In this document: positions 8,491-18,597 of the stretch, one piece after another
Position numbering within the stretch: the stretch's first letter is position 1
Layout of the letters: each line of letters begins with the position of its first letter
Source of the DNA: Bacteroidales bacterium
Lineage (GTDB): Bacteria > Bacteroidota > Bacteroidia > Bacteroidales > VadinHA17
Assembly: GCA_016715075.1 (NCBI GenBank)
Contig: JADKBK010000020.1
Span: 37,620 to 101,619, forward strand
DNA: 64,000 bases
Reading direction: 5' to 3'
The notes under the pieces: model-generated
What the model was told of the DNA's origin: nothing
What the model saw: the letters and a program-made list of their open reading frames with translations, nothing else
Database searches by the model: none
Made by a program: the position numbers and the translations under genes

Positions 8491-9663
8491 TCAATAAATA
8501 AACCTCCTGTTATTCTCAATAGCCCCCCTGATTGCCATCTTCATCGACTCTGAACATCTCATGACCATTTCGATATCCGGGGGAAATGGGACCACAGATG
8601 ATTTGGTTCTTTCCAGTTGCTGCTGATTTAGCGCCCCTAAATCGCCAAGTGCGCGGGATGATATATTCTCAAAAGTTGACTGGGCACCAATAGGGTCTTT
8701 CTTAAGAACTTTGCTGGGATTCACCTGGATCACCTCAACATCACCATCTATCCGGCAGGCCTTTGTTTGTATTGTTTCAACAAGTGCACATTGAAGGGTT
8801 TTATACTTCTTTTCTTTCATATCATTCCCGAGTGAATCCTTCATAACGTTACCCTTCTTATCTAGGATATACTTAAAACCATCCTCAACATCCCTTTTAA
8901 TCACTGAATCTCTTTGAATTGTCTGATCAGGGCTGACCGCAATATTCTTCACATTAACATTAACATAGTAATCAAACTTCGTGTTTTCATCAAGGTTCTG
9001 GGTATGGTATTCAACCCAGTCCGAATTTAGTCTCGGAAGGTCCAGTTCCAGCATGTCCTGTTCAAATTCAGGGGGGAATTTAATAATTGAACTATTTCTT
9101 ACTGAGACAAATACTCTGCTCATACCCAGGTATTTTGCATCCTGGATCTTATTATCTATACCTTCATAATCTCCAACATACTGTTTGGCTCTCACAAATT
9201 CATTGAATGCCTGCCTGTAGGAGTCTTTAAGCCCGACCTTCATCAGTTCGTTGCCATGGGCATAATAAAAATCGGCCGCTTTTCGTTTTGCGCCTACCAT
9301 CTCGGGCATATAATCGATGTATGGAAAGTCAACGGATCTGCCATTACTATTTAAAGGTGTTACAGTTCTTACGAGTGACTGTCTGTCATTAAGGGCTTTA
9401 TAAACAATGTAAATCTCATCCCAGCTGTCAGGACGTCCTTCCATTTTTAGAAAGCGGATCCTTTCATTATCCTGTTCATTTGCAATCTTATAAGATTGAG
9501 TCAGGATATCAATCTGCTTTGTATCATCCCTATCCTTGCGCAACTGTTTTACTGCTTTGTCAATTGCAGCGTCATAATTGCCTTTTTGCAGCTGTTTTTT
9601 GGAAGAACCACATCCTGAGAGAATAATTGTCAGGATAAAGATTAATGAAAAGACTTTTTTCAT
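8491..9663 (-). CDS. Lipoprotein with TPR-like N-terminus, conserved Bacteroidota type
   Basis: I choose the ATG at 9663 (390 residues). The frame is open for 54 further codons upstream, but these overlap the end of the TonB gene and lack a signal. From 9663 the N-terminus is a lipoprotein signal, 'ILTIILSGCGSSKKQ', with cleavage before C21. Residues about 25-75 look like a tetratricopeptide-type helical pair ('KGNYDAAIDKAVKQLRKD'). The rest is soluble, without recognisable catalytic motifs. It follows the TonB gene by 89 bp on the same strand and may be co-transcribed. Function unknown. Confidence 0.85.
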   Translation of the reverse strand: MKKVFSLIFILTIILSGCGSSKKQLQKGNYDAAIDKAVKQLRKDRDDTKQIDILTQSYKIANEQDNERIRFLKMEGRPDSWDEIYIVYKALNDRQSLVRTVTPLNSNGRSVDFPYIDYMPEMVGAKRKAADFYYAHGNELMKVGLKDSYRQAFNEFVRAKQYVGDYEGIDNKIQDAKYLGMSRVFVSVRNSSIIKFPPEFEQDMLELDLPRLNSDWVEYHTQNLDENTKFDYYVNVNVKNIAVSPDQTIQRDSVIKRDVEDGFKYILDKKGNVMKDSLGNDMKEKKYKTLQCALVETIQTKACRIDGDVEVIQVNPSKVLKKDPIGAQSTFENISSRALGDLGALNQQQLERTKSSVVPFPPDIEMVMRCSESMKMAIRGAIENNRRFIY

Positions 9664-9752
9664 AGTACCGAAAATTTTTATATGCTGATAAAGATAATTA
9701 AAACTGTGAAAAAAGAAATAACCGGTTTTTATGTTTGCGAGGAAAGGAAAAA

Positions 9753-10538
9753 TCAGAGTGCAAAATTGAGAGCCATGGAGCACCTTACACGGACAGCCTG
9801 TCCCCTCTGAAGTCCGGGGCTCCATTTGGGAGAAGATTGTATAGTTCTTACAGCTTCCTTGTCAATGAGCGGGTCTACTCCTTTTACGACAGTAACATTG
9901 CTTACAGCCCCATCGGTCTCAATAACAAAAGTAACATACACTTTTCCTTCAATTCTGTTATCTACGGCGGCCTGTGGATAATTGGTCCGTTTACGCACCC
10001 AATCGCTGAATTTATTGAGATCCCCTCCCTTAAATGATGGCATTACTTCAACAATAAAAAAAGCATCATCGGAATCTATTCCTAACTCTCCTGTTAACAG
10101 ATCATCGCCTGTCCCGGAGCCACCTGACTCAAAATTTTCAATTGGTGACTGTGCAAGAACATCATCTGTGGTTGCCTGGGCCAGTTCAAGAGGTGGTACC
10201 GAATCAACAACCACCGGGGGTACATATTTTACAACCTCTTCCATTCTCGCGGCATCAGCAGGAGGTGGCGGAGGAACAACAATTACATCCACCGGTGGTT
10301 CAAGAACATCCATTTCCACCTGTACATAGCTTAATCCGCCGGCAATAAATTTATCGGAACCGGGTGTTATAACGAAAGGTAGTATTACTGTTACAGAAAC
10401 CAACAGTGAAGCTATAATTATTCCTGCAACCACGACGGAATTATATTTTTTCCGTAGCTGATAGGCGCCGTAATCCCTGTTCCGCGTTTCAAAAAGCAGA
10501 TCATCAAAATCAAGAGTATCTCTGAGATTATCAAACAT
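9753..10538 (-). CDS. tonB: TonB family energy transducer
   Basis: A 261-residue inner-membrane protein that passes proton-motive-force energy to outer-membrane TonB-dependent receptors. The N-terminus has the Bacteroidota hallmark 'DYGAYQLRKKY' just before a transmembrane helix at about 34-57. A proline-rich periplasmic spacer follows ('VVPPPPPADAA', about 85-115), and the TonB C-terminal domain covers about 170-261 ('YPQAAVDNRIEGKVYVTFVI ... GAVSNVTVVKG ... AVRTI'). No exbB/exbD lie next to it. SusC-like receptors that it would serve are not in the window. Confidence 0.95.
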   Translation of the reverse strand: MFDNLRDTLDFDDLLFETRNRDYGAYQLRKKYNSVVVAGIIIASLLVSVTVILPFVITPGSDKFIAGGLSYVQVEMDVLEPPVDVIVVPPPPPADAARMEEVVKYVPPVVVDSVPPLELAQATTDDVLAQSPIENFESGGSGTGDDLLTGELGIDSDDAFFIVEVMPSFKGGDLNKFSDWVRKRTNYPQAAVDNRIEGKVYVTFVIETDGAVSNVTVVKGVDPLIDKEAVRTIQSSPKWSPGLQRGQAVRVRCSMALNFAL

Positions 10539-10781
10539 CTCGGTTGGTTGTGTTTAATCTAAAATTGCTCTTTCACCATTAACCAGTGAATTATCATCAT
10601 ATTGATAGGATCTGGTCAACAATAGTGCCATTTTTTTAAGCATGTAAAATTAATTATAACTCAACCCTTTGTTAAGAGTCCGGCAAAATTACAAAATAGT
10701 GTCTTTTTCCCAAAACTATATGAGGTTGGATTCAGTTTGTTTTATTGTTTTCAATTTTTTCTTACATTTGCGGACGCAGAA

Positions 10782-10855
10782 GGGGGTTTAGCTCAGTTGG
10801 CTAGAGCGTGTGACTGGCAGTCACAAGGTCAGGGGTTCGATTCCCCTAATCTCCA
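10782..10855 (+). tRNA. tRNA-Ala (anticodon GGC)
   Basis: The cloverleaf can be drawn: acceptor GGGGGTT/AATCTCC with the G3:U70 pair that identifies alanine tRNAs, D-arm GCTCAGTTGGCTAGAGC, anticodon stem TGTGA/TCACA with loop CTGGCAG (anticodon GGC), and T-arm AGGGGTTCGATTCCCCT. CCA is not encoded in full. Confidence 0.97.
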
Positions 10856-10866
10856 CAGTATAAATC

Positions 10867-10903
10867 AGACAGTTATAATAATATATTGTAACTGTCTTTT
10901 TTA
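10867..10903 (+). terminator. Rho-independent terminator after tRNA-Ala
   Basis: Stem AGACAGTTA (10867-10875) pairs perfectly with TAACTGTCT (10889-10897) and is followed by a T-rich run, 12 bp past the tRNA. Confidence 0.85.
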
Positions 10904-11059
10904 TTTGGATAAATAAGTCTGTTGCAGGATAAATTTTCAGCCCCTCCACTAACCGGCATCCCTTTTCCGTGATAATTACAATAAGTCCACACAGATTAGA
11001 ACAACACACCCTGTTTTTTCAGTCAACATGAAGAATATCATAACTTTATCTTAATTATT

Positions 11060-12784
11060 TTATTGCGTCTGCTTCCGTAAAGCTATTGTGGATTTCTGAA
11101 TCTCGATCTGCATCTCAGGACTTAATTGTTTAACAAGTTCCGCGTTGTAAGAAAAAGAGGGAGCATAAGGCTTCAGAACATTAAATATCTGCTGAGCTGC
11201 AACTGCATAATAACGCGACAGTGCAGGCAGAGACCCTTCCTTCATGACCGGATCAACATTGGTAGTGAATATGGAAATGGTATTGTCGCTGTTACGATTG
11301 ATCTCAAAAAGACGGAGCTGCTGGGGAAAATCCCTGAGTGATGTTGACTCCACCTCCCAGAAACCGTTTTCAGGATGTGAAGCATCGGGAGATGGCATTG
11401 GAGTAACCTGATTGACATGACGATGACCCGCAATCCATAAAATGAGATTCGGATAGGTATGAAGTTTGGCAATAAAATCACTTTCAGGTACAGCTGCACT
11501 CGCACTCCAGCCCATACCATTATCAGGAGGTAATACCCCAATGGGAATATGCGAGGAGATTATCATTAGTTTACCTTCCTGCTGACCTTTATCAAGTTCC
11601 CCGATCAGCCATGTATATCGGGCCATATCAAGAGAACTATGGGCAAAAAAGTTCAGATGGGGATCGTCATTATCCTGAGTATCATCCAGCACAATGACCC
11701 TGACAGGTATTTCTGCCTTTGGATCGAAAGTATAGCAGGCGAATCCGTCAGTAACGTTTTCCTGACTGAAGCCGTGTCCTGCCGGTAGTGTAGATGTATT
11801 AAAGAATTCGTTTATCCACTCCCCCTTTAAAAGGGATCGGCGGTCCGGATCTGCGGCCTGTACCTTCGGAGGGGTCTGGAAATCTTCCATCGGTCCGATG
11901 CCTGTAATATCACCCAATCTGGAACTTCCGTCTATTGAACCCATATATATCCCCCGGCTTTCAAAGGGCAGTTGTTCATAGGGGTACAACAATACATTAT
12001 GTACATTGAGGATCTCATCATGAATGTATACCTCCCTGGCAGATTCGTCAGGAGGTAGTAGACCGGTCCAGAAATGATCATGGTTTCCAAGAGTCTGATA
12101 CCATGGGATAGAAGGATCAAGACCTTCAGCCTGAAAAGGATCCTGATAATCATTACCCGGTCCGGGGATCGGATCATCTTTAATACCGGAATCGGGGTCT
12201 GTATATTTCCCGTCCATGATATCAATGAACCATCTGAGTTCGTTGTATTGCGTATTATTACAGTCATCACCCATAGAAATACCGAAGTCAAAAGATTTCT
12301 CCTTGTTGAGATCATTTATGGTCCTTATTGCCGCATCGAGAACCTGTGTTGTAAAGAGAAGAACCGGAGAATAGCCTCCTATAAAGCCCCCCTTATAACC
12401 AAAATAAATCGCTGAAGCAGGGCTCTCTTCATCGGTCATGTGGGCATCTGTGAGTGCAAAAAAATATGAAAGCCTTTCAGCTTTGCTTACCTTTTCTGAA
12501 TCATATCCTGAATCCATGAGGTCCAACCTTTTCTGATAGGGCAGCCCCGGACCATAACTCCAGGATCCATAACCAGGGAAATCTCCATATCTGGGAACTT
12601 CGTACGGAAAAAGAACAGGCCAGGATGGCACGTAATCGGGAATAATTGTTCTGTCGAGTGTTGTATATACATGTGGAGTAACAGGATCTGAAGGATTGTC
12701 ATCCTTATTACAACTATTACCAAGGAACCCTAAAAATCCTGAAATAATTAAAAGCAGGTTGGAAACTTTGTTATTGGTTTTCAT
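11060..12784 (-). CDS. Metallophosphoesterase lipoprotein (TIGR03768-like)
   Basis: A 574-residue calcineurin-like phosphoesterase anchored as a lipoprotein ('LGNSCNKDD', cleavage before C25). The dimetal-site motifs occur in order: 'TDAH' (D113, H115), 'GDD' (172-174), 'GNHDH' (N234-H235-D236), 'SSHIPIG' and 'AGHRH'. The layout and length fit the TIGR03768 group of exported metallophosphoesterases; the substrate is unknown, with phosphodiesters or nucleotides possible. It is divergent from the FISUMP gene, with a 417-bp spacer. Confidence 0.88.
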   Translation of the reverse strand: MKTNNKVSNLLLIISGFLGFLGNSCNKDDNPSDPVTPHVYTTLDRTIIPDYVPSWPVLFPYEVPRYGDFPGYGSWSYGPGLPYQKRLDLMDSGYDSEKVSKAERLSYFFALTDAHMTDEESPASAIYFGYKGGFIGGYSPVLLFTTQVLDAAIRTINDLNKEKSFDFGISMGDDCNNTQYNELRWFIDIMDGKYTDPDSGIKDDPIPGPGNDYQDPFQAEGLDPSIPWYQTLGNHDHFWTGLLPPDESAREVYIHDEILNVHNVLLYPYEQLPFESRGIYMGSIDGSSRLGDITGIGPMEDFQTPPKVQAADPDRRSLLKGEWINEFFNTSTLPAGHGFSQENVTDGFACYTFDPKAEIPVRVIVLDDTQDNDDPHLNFFAHSSLDMARYTWLIGELDKGQQEGKLMIISSHIPIGVLPPDNGMGWSASAAVPESDFIAKLHTYPNLILWIAGHRHVNQVTPMPSPDASHPENGFWEVESTSLRDFPQQLRLFEINRNSDNTISIFTTNVDPVMKEGSLPALSRYYAVAAQQIFNVLKPYAPSFSYNAELVKQLSPEMQIEIQKSTIALRKQTQ

Positions 12785-13201
12785 TTTTAAGACAAGTTAA
12801 TTTTATTGCCACGGGTGATCGAGGGCTCTCCTCATACTTAGAATGACTTTGCAGTCAGTTTCTTTGATTTACAGGTTTCAATATCAGTTTATTGAAAAAC
12901 TCATTTTTTACAAGGTAGGCAGACATTACTATACGGAGGGGATATTCAGGCAGACATTTCATGGACATATGGAATTGTCTGTTCTGTTTTTTCAAGTTTT
13001 TGTTGATCCACAAATATTTTCTACCTTTAGAGTGATTGATCGTCACTTCATTTATGTTAAAGTGATCCCCTGATCGAATATTTCTCTGCCGGAGATTGTT
13101 CAGATAAGTTATTATCGGGATTAGAATCAAAACGAGTTGATTACTGAATACTTTAAAAGGCAGATTATTCGTTTAATACTGAATAGTAGAAACTCAAACA
13201 T
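12785..13201. other. Divergent intergenic region
   Basis: 417 bases between two divergent lipoprotein genes. Short ORFs on both strands (76 and 91 codons) have no homology I recognise and mirror each other, so I do not call them. Promoters for both genes should lie here; I could not assign a clear Bacteroidota -33/-7 pair. Confidence 0.4.
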
Positions 13202-16015
13202 ATGAAAAAGAAATCCTGGATTCCACCGGTCATTATTGCAGTTCTTTTAGCATTAATTACAACGGACTGCAAGAAGGATGACCCTGTAAAACTACCTGAA
13301 GTTACAACAACGCCTGTATCAGAGATCACAGCCACAACAGCAAAGAGTGGTGGCAAAATATCTTCAGGGGGAGCGGAAAACATTGCCGCAAGGGGAGTAT
13401 GCTGGAGCACGAATGCCAATCCTACCACTGCTGATTCAAAGACAGTTGACGCAGGGGTAACAGCTCAGTTCACAAGTAGTCTGATCGGCCTGATTGGAGG
13501 AGAAACCTATCATGTAAGGGCATATGCAACCAATACTGCAGGCACTGCATATGGAGCAGATATATCTTTTACAACTTTGGGGCAGATCGCCACATGCACT
13601 TCTCTGCCGGCAACAAATATTACAGCTGCCGGAGCAACTCTTAATGGCTCTGTAAATGCCAATTACCTTTCAACCACCGTAACATTCGAGTATGGGACAA
13701 CAACAGGTTATGGCAGTACTGCTACAGCGGCACAAAGCCCCGTATCAGGCAATACAAACAGTGATGTCAGCGCTGATATTACAGGTTTAACAGCGTTAAC
13801 AACATACCATTACAGGGTGAAAGCGGTTAATTCCATGGGAACAGTCTATGGTGAGGACCTTACTTTAATAACTCCCGGATCAGCACCAGCAGCTTTAACA
13901 CATGCAGCTACCAACATTACAATTTCCGGAGCAACCCTTAACGGGAGTGTAAATGCCAATAACTCTTCAACGACTGTAACATTTGAATATGGCGCCACTA
14001 CCAGTTATGGTAATACTGCAAATGCTTCTCCCAATATTATTACCGGCACTGCAATAACCAACGTCAGTGCGAATATTAATGCTTTAACCGCAGGACAGAC
14101 ATACCATTTCAGGATCAAAGCAGTTAATTCAACCGGTACGTCTTATGGTGAAGACATGACCTTTTCAACATCAGGTCAGCTGCCATCAGCATTGACCCAG
14201 GCAGCCTCAAATATTACCTCCACAAGTGTAACATTGAATGGCCTTGTCGGGGCAAATGGAGCATCAACTGTTGTAACGTTCGAATACGGTTTAACAACAG
14301 CCTATGGCAGTGTTGCCACTGCAGCTCAAAGCCCGGTAACCGGGACCAGTCTTACGAATGTCAGCGCTAACATTTCAGGTCTTACGGCAGGAGTAACCTA
14401 CCATTTCAGGGTAAAAGCTGTAAATTTCCAGGGCACTTCCTATGGTGACGATATGGCTTTCATAACTTCAGCGCAATCTGCTTCATGCCTTACCCAGGCT
14501 GCAACAGGCATTTCTGCAGCCGGCGCAACATTAAACGGAACAGTCAATGCCAATGGATTATCAACTGTTGTAAGCTTTGAATACGGATTAACAGCCAGTT
14601 ATGGCAGTTCGGTTGTTGCGGCCCAAAGTCCGGTAACAGGAAATACTATCACAAATGTCAATGCCGTTATCTCGGGATTAACTGCAGGAACCACCTATCA
14701 TTACAGGGTAAAAGCCGTTAATACCCTCGGAACAACAAACGGTAATGATGTGACATTTACAACTCTCAATTATCCGACAGTCAGCACAGCAACAATTACA
14801 AATTTAACTACCAATTCCGCGACCAGCGGGGGTAATATAACATCCAACGGAGGATCAGCTGTAACTGCCCGTGGTGTATGCTGGAGTATCAGTGCCAACC
14901 CGACTACTGCACTCGCTACAAAAACTGTGGATGGCAGTGGTTCAGGGGTATTCACAAGCAGTATAACGGGTTTGGCACCTGGCACTGCCTATCACGTAAG
15001 GGCCTATGCCACAAATAGTGTAGGCACGGCATATGGAAATGATATAACCTTAACTACCACCCCTGCCGGTTCAGTTCCTGTTGTAACAACTACCGCTATT
15101 ACCTTAATTACACTTAATTCAGCAATTAGCGGAGGAAATGTAACAAGTGACGGCGGAGCTGCAATAACTGCCAGGGGAGTGGTTTGGAGTACAACAACTG
15201 CTCCGACAATCGCACTGGCCACCAAAACTGCTGAAACAGGTACCACAGGAAGTTTTGTCAGCTCAGTAACCGGTTTAACTGCTGCCACAACATATTTTTT
15301 AAGAGCATATGCCACTAACAGTATCGGGACAAGTTATGGGGCTGAAATGTCTTTTGTGACTCAAAGCAGCGGCAGTGTAACAGACCGTGAGAATAATGTT
15401 TACAATACTATAACAATCGGTACTCAGAGATGGATGACAGAAAACCTTAAAGTAACAACTTTTAATGATGGCACATTAATCCCAAATGTTACTGATCAGA
15501 GTGCCTGGGGTATTTTGACAACACCTGCATACTGCTGGTACAATAATGATATCCTGTTAAAAGACACCTATGGAGCCCTATATTCATGGTTTGCAGTTGA
15601 CAATGCCAGTAATGGAGGCAGAAATGTGTGTCCTGTCGGATGGCATGTTTCGTCAGATGCAGAATGGAATACATTGGCTCAATACCTGACCGACAATGGA
15701 TTTGGCTATGGGGGTAGCGGTAATGATATAGCCAAATCGCTGGCAGCCAATGCCGGTTGGAATATTTCCGCCATTGAAGGAGGTGCAGGCTTTAACCAGG
15801 CAAATAATAATAGTTCAGGGTTTTCTGCTGTTCCTGCCGGAGTTCGGGATGCAACACAGTTTCAGCTCGCCGGCTCTTTAACAAGATGGTGGGTTCCCGC
15901 TGGCAGTGATCCTGATGTTTCCTGGATCAGACAGATACAAAGTGATGACAGCCTGATTCCAAGAAATACCCAGACTCATGAGTTTGGTTACGCTATCAGG
16001 TGTATAGAGGATTAA
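13202..16015 (+). CDS. Surface lipoprotein with seven FN3-like repeats and a FISUMP domain
   Basis: A 937-residue exported protein with a probable lipoprotein signal ('ALITTDCKKDD', C24; the Asp before the Cys is unusual). Seven modules of about 95 residues follow. Three carry 'ARGVCWS ... YHVRAYATN' (first, sixth and seventh) and four of a second type carry 'ATLNGSVNAN ... TFEYG ... YHYRVKAVN' (second to fifth). The C-terminus from about residue 730 is a FISUMP (Fibrobacter succinogenes major paralogous) domain: 'IGTQRWMTENLKVTTF', 'CPVGWHVSSDAEW', 'GYAIRCIED'. Such proteins are thought to be surface-exposed and to take part in binding; no enzymatic role is evident. Confidence 0.9.
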   Translation: MKKKSWIPPVIIAVLLALITTDCKKDDPVKLPEVTTTPVSEITATTAKSGGKISSGGAENIAARGVCWSTNANPTTADSKTVDAGVTAQFTSSLIGLIGGETYHVRAYATNTAGTAYGADISFTTLGQIATCTSLPATNITAAGATLNGSVNANYLSTTVTFEYGTTTGYGSTATAAQSPVSGNTNSDVSADITGLTALTTYHYRVKAVNSMGTVYGEDLTLITPGSAPAALTHAATNITISGATLNGSVNANNSSTTVTFEYGATTSYGNTANASPNIITGTAITNVSANINALTAGQTYHFRIKAVNSTGTSYGEDMTFSTSGQLPSALTQAASNITSTSVTLNGLVGANGASTVVTFEYGLTTAYGSVATAAQSPVTGTSLTNVSANISGLTAGVTYHFRVKAVNFQGTSYGDDMAFITSAQSASCLTQAATGISAAGATLNGTVNANGLSTVVSFEYGLTASYGSSVVAAQSPVTGNTITNVNAVISGLTAGTTYHYRVKAVNTLGTTNGNDVTFTTLNYPTVSTATITNLTTNSATSGGNITSNGGSAVTARGVCWSISANPTTALATKTVDGSGSGVFTSSITGLAPGTAYHVRAYATNSVGTAYGNDITLTTTPAGSVPVVTTTAITLITLNSAISGGNVTSDGGAAITARGVVWSTTTAPTIALATKTAETGTTGSFVSSVTGLTAATTYFLRAYATNSIGTSYGAEMSFVTQSSGSVTDRENNVYNTITIGTQRWMTENLKVTTFNDGTLIPNVTDQSAWGILTTPAYCWYNNDILLKDTYGALYSWFAVDNASNGGRNVCPVGWHVSSDAEWNTLAQYLTDNGFGYGGSGNDIAKSLAANAGWNISAIEGGAGFNQANNNSSGFSAVPAGVRDATQFQLAGSLTRWWVPAGSDPDVSWIRQIQSDDSLIPRNTQTHEFGYAIRCIED

Positions 16016-16059
16016 TTCAGCAGAGAGTTATTGAAGAATTCACACCTGAAAGGCAAAAG

Positions 16060-16086
16060 ATCCGGAAAAAAATCCGGATTTTTTGT
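16060..16086 (+). terminator. Rho-independent terminator after the FISUMP gene
   Basis: ATCCGG (16060-16065), an A-rich loop, CCGGAT (16074-16079), then TTTTTT, about 45 bp past the stop. Confidence 0.75.
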
Positions 16087-16283
16087 TTTTCTATCAGTAC
16101 ATAGTTAAAGATGTCCCCGACAAAATTTATTTTCACACATATTTAATGAGAAAATCATAATCTGGTTGTTCAAAATATCTACACCTATAATACTGTGCTA
16201 CAAATAGATATTTCGATTAACCGGTAATTGTTTTCGCTGCAGGGACTTTATAAGATTTTTAGACCGGATTTTCCTCTGATACA

Positions 16284-17243
16284 ATGTCCTTAAAAGATCT
16301 GGGGATAAGGTTATTGCTGCTGCCAGGATGCTGGCTGCTTATCGCTGTCTGGAGCACTCTTAACGGACAACCTGTCTGTATTATTACCGGAGGCAGTGAT
16401 GCAATCTGCTTTGGCAGTTCAACAACATGGAACGCCCCGGAAGGAATGGCAAACTATTCATGGACAGGACCTTCAGGGTTTACTGCTGCTACAAAAGAAG
16501 TTACCATCTCATTTGCAGGCGGATATACCCTAACCATTTCAGATCTGAATGGCACAAACAGCTGCTCGAGGAACCTTACAGTAAATCCTGAATTATCTCC
16601 CGGATCAATAAATACAACACTGAGGCAGTTTTGCGTTGGCGGCACCGCTGCCATAGGAGGCACAAATTCACCTTATGGCCCTGCAACGGGAGGCTCAGGT
16701 TCATATAGTTACACCTGGCAAATACAGGAAGGATGCTCCGGAGACTGGATTGATATCCCAGGAACCAATACAACCAGCTATACTCCGGTCGCCCCTCCCC
16801 TGACAAGCTGTTACCGCAGAAAGGTGACTGACATTATATGCAGTACGGAGGCTTATACAGACTTCAAAAGGTTTGAGATCTTTGAAGATCCTGTATCGCA
16901 AAATATAGTACCGTTACCGGCAACGCCTGCTGTCTGTGAAGGGACTTTAATTTCTGCAACTTTTTCAGGCGGGTCAGGAGGTTTTCCAGGCAGTTGTACA
17001 GATATCTATGAATACAGCATTAACAGCGGGATAATCTGGAATGGATATTCACCTGGTCAAACTATTCTCAACTGCTGGTCTGACAGGATCCAATGTTATC
17101 AGAATACGAACAAGAAGAATTTCGACTGGGGTGAACGGATGCAATTATGGGTCGTATGTCACAGTATCCTGGAATGTGATTCCGGTGCCAGTCACACCGG
17201 CAATTTTTCATCGTTAGAAATAACTTATCCAGATAGCTATTAA
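16284..17243 (+). CDS. Secreted protein with Ig/PKD-like domains
   Basis: A 319-residue protein with an N-terminal signal (hydrophobic 'LLLLPGCWLLIAVWS', cleavage near NGQ/P). Residues about 30-100 form an Ig/PKD-like domain ('CFGSSTTWNAPEG ... YSWTGPSG'), and a second cysteine-containing module follows ('FCVGGTAAIGG ... YTWQIQEGC'). There is no recognisable T9SS C-terminal signal. It is the first of three adjacent plus-strand genes (gaps 11 and 0 bp) that probably form one transcript. Function unknown. Confidence 0.75.
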   Translation: MSLKDLGIRLLLLPGCWLLIAVWSTLNGQPVCIITGGSDAICFGSSTTWNAPEGMANYSWTGPSGFTAATKEVTISFAGGYTLTISDLNGTNSCSRNLTVNPELSPGSINTTLRQFCVGGTAAIGGTNSPYGPATGGSGSYSYTWQIQEGCSGDWIDIPGTNTTSYTPVAPPLTSCYRRKVTDIICSTEAYTDFKRFEIFEDPVSQNIVPLPATPAVCEGTLISATFSGGSGGFPGSCTDIYEYSINSGIIWNGYSPGQTILNCWSDRIQCYQNTNKKNFDWGERMQLWVVCHSILECDSGASHTGNFSSLEITYPDSY

Positions 17244-17254
17244 CGAAAAATCCA

Positions 17255-17998
17255 ATGTATACACTTAAAAACAAAAATCACATGAACACATCCACTTATC
17301 TGAAAATGGAATCCTTATTGCTTAACCAGAGCAATGGACAAAAAAACTGCAATCCTTTTGCGGTAAGATTCCCACTTTTTAAAGGGATACTCCTTTTCCT
17401 GCTACTGGCTTTATCTTTCAACGCCTGGGCCCAAACGAGCCAAACACCGACACAAACTGTCACTGCGGGCAATGAGCCTTACCTGGTGACCCCTACCCCT
17501 GGCTCAGGATATACCTGGACCATAATTCCCGGTAATTCCGGGACAGATTGGGAAATTAACGGAAACGGAAATTCAATATCAGTAGATTGGAATTTACCCG
17601 GAGTCTATACCCTGTCGGTTGTTGAAACAAATGCGTCCGGATGCAACGGAGTTCCAGTTTCAGTCATTGTAACAGTATTTCAGACTCCCGATGTCAATCA
17701 TCCGCCTGATCAGACAATATGTAACGGCTCTCTGACTAACTCCGTTTACTTTACCGGCGCTGTCCCGGGAACAGTATTTAACTGGACAAACGACACCCCT
17801 GGAATTGGATTAGCAGCCTCAGGCTCAGGAAATATTGAATCATTTAGTGCAGTTAACACCGGAACTGTTCCGGTAATAGCGACCATTACTGTGACTCCGT
17901 CTTATACCAATGAAGGCATAACATATACAGGCATATCGCAGTCCTTCACAATAACAGTAAATCCTCAGCCGGTCACATCTCCCATTTTTCATAATTAG
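17255..17998 (+). CDS. Secreted PKD-like protein
   Basis: A 247-residue frame. The signal core 'ILLFLLLALSFNAWAQ' ends near residue 60, so either the start is at one of the internal Met codons (M10 or M18) or the signal has a long n-region. The mature part has two Ig/PKD-like modules ('YTWTIIPGNSG', then 'ICNGSLTNSVYFTG ... FNWTND'). No C-terminal sorting domain is visible; it ends 'VNPQPVTSPIFHN'. Its stop TAG touches the next ATG directly, which suggests translational coupling. Confidence 0.75.
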   Translation: MYTLKNKNHMNTSTYLKMESLLLNQSNGQKNCNPFAVRFPLFKGILLFLLLALSFNAWAQTSQTPTQTVTAGNEPYLVTPTPGSGYTWTIIPGNSGTDWEINGNGNSISVDWNLPGVYTLSVVETNASGCNGVPVSVIVTVFQTPDVNHPPDQTICNGSLTNSVYFTGAVPGTVFNWTNDTPGIGLAASGSGNIESFSAVNTGTVPVIATITVTPSYTNEGITYTGISQSFTITVNPQPVTSPIFHN

Positions 17999-18580
17999 AT
18001 GATCCGGAATAATCCATACAGATTGATTTCAGGCATAGTCCTGTTCATAACCCTGAGGGTGACAGGACAGATGACTATGCCTGATACTGTATTTGTCGGG
18101 CAAACGAGGCAGTACTATGTTGATCCGGGGCCGGGGTCAATTTACACCTGGTGGATTGATGGTGTAGTACAGCCGGGGTTTACCTCTAATGAATTTGAAC
18201 ATACCTGGAATTCTGCAAAGACATATCTTCTTGAGGTTCTGGAAACATCTGCAGCAGGGTGTCCCGGAACAGTCAGATCAGGATTGGTGTATGTTAATCC
18301 GGAAAAAGGCATAAGCCTCATTATACCAGAAGCATTTTCTCCTAACGGAGACCTTATAAACGACTTCTGGAATATAGGTAACATAAATCTCTATCCGGGT
18401 CTGGAAATATACATCTATAACAGATGGGGTCAGATGGTCTGGAAATCAGGGAGAGGTTATCCAATACCGTGGGATGGAAGAAGTGAGGGTTCTGAGCTGC
18501 CATCAGATTCATACCATTATTTAATTGACCTTCCTAACGGGAACAAGCCTGTCACAGGCAGCATTACAATTTTAAAATGA
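17999..18580 (+). CDS. Secreted protein with gliding-motility-associated (CHU_C) C-terminal domain
   Basis: A 193-residue protein with a signal peptide ('LISGIVLFITLRVTGQ'), one PKD-like module (about 25-100, 'YTWWIDGVVQPG'), and a type B T9SS sorting domain from about 105: 'PEAFSPNGDLINDFW', 'IYNRWGQMVWKS', 'WDGRSEGSELPSDSYHYLI'. CHU_C (TIGR04131) proteins are carried across the outer membrane by T9SS, often with a PorP/SprF partner gene next door; none is seen here. It is the last gene of the three-gene run, followed by a strong hairpin. Confidence 0.9.
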   Translation: MIRNNPYRLISGIVLFITLRVTGQMTMPDTVFVGQTRQYYVDPGPGSIYTWWIDGVVQPGFTSNEFEHTWNSAKTYLLEVLETSAAGCPGTVRSGLVYVNPEKGISLIIPEAFSPNGDLINDFWNIGNINLYPGLEIYIYNRWGQMVWKSGRGYPIPWDGRSEGSELPSDSYHYLIDLPNGNKPVTGSITILK

Positions 18581-18597
18581 TTACAAAAAGAAAATAA

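Noticed and set aside
8337..8519. 60-codon minus-strand ORF between hflX and the lipoprotein
   Set aside because: It is a translation of the GTCCGAAG word repeat ('SEVRSRKSEV').
10821..11009. 62-codon minus-strand ORF ending in 'VEIRGIEPLTL'
   Set aside because: It runs antisense through the tRNA-Ala gene; this peptide ending is a well-known artefact of translated tRNA sequence.
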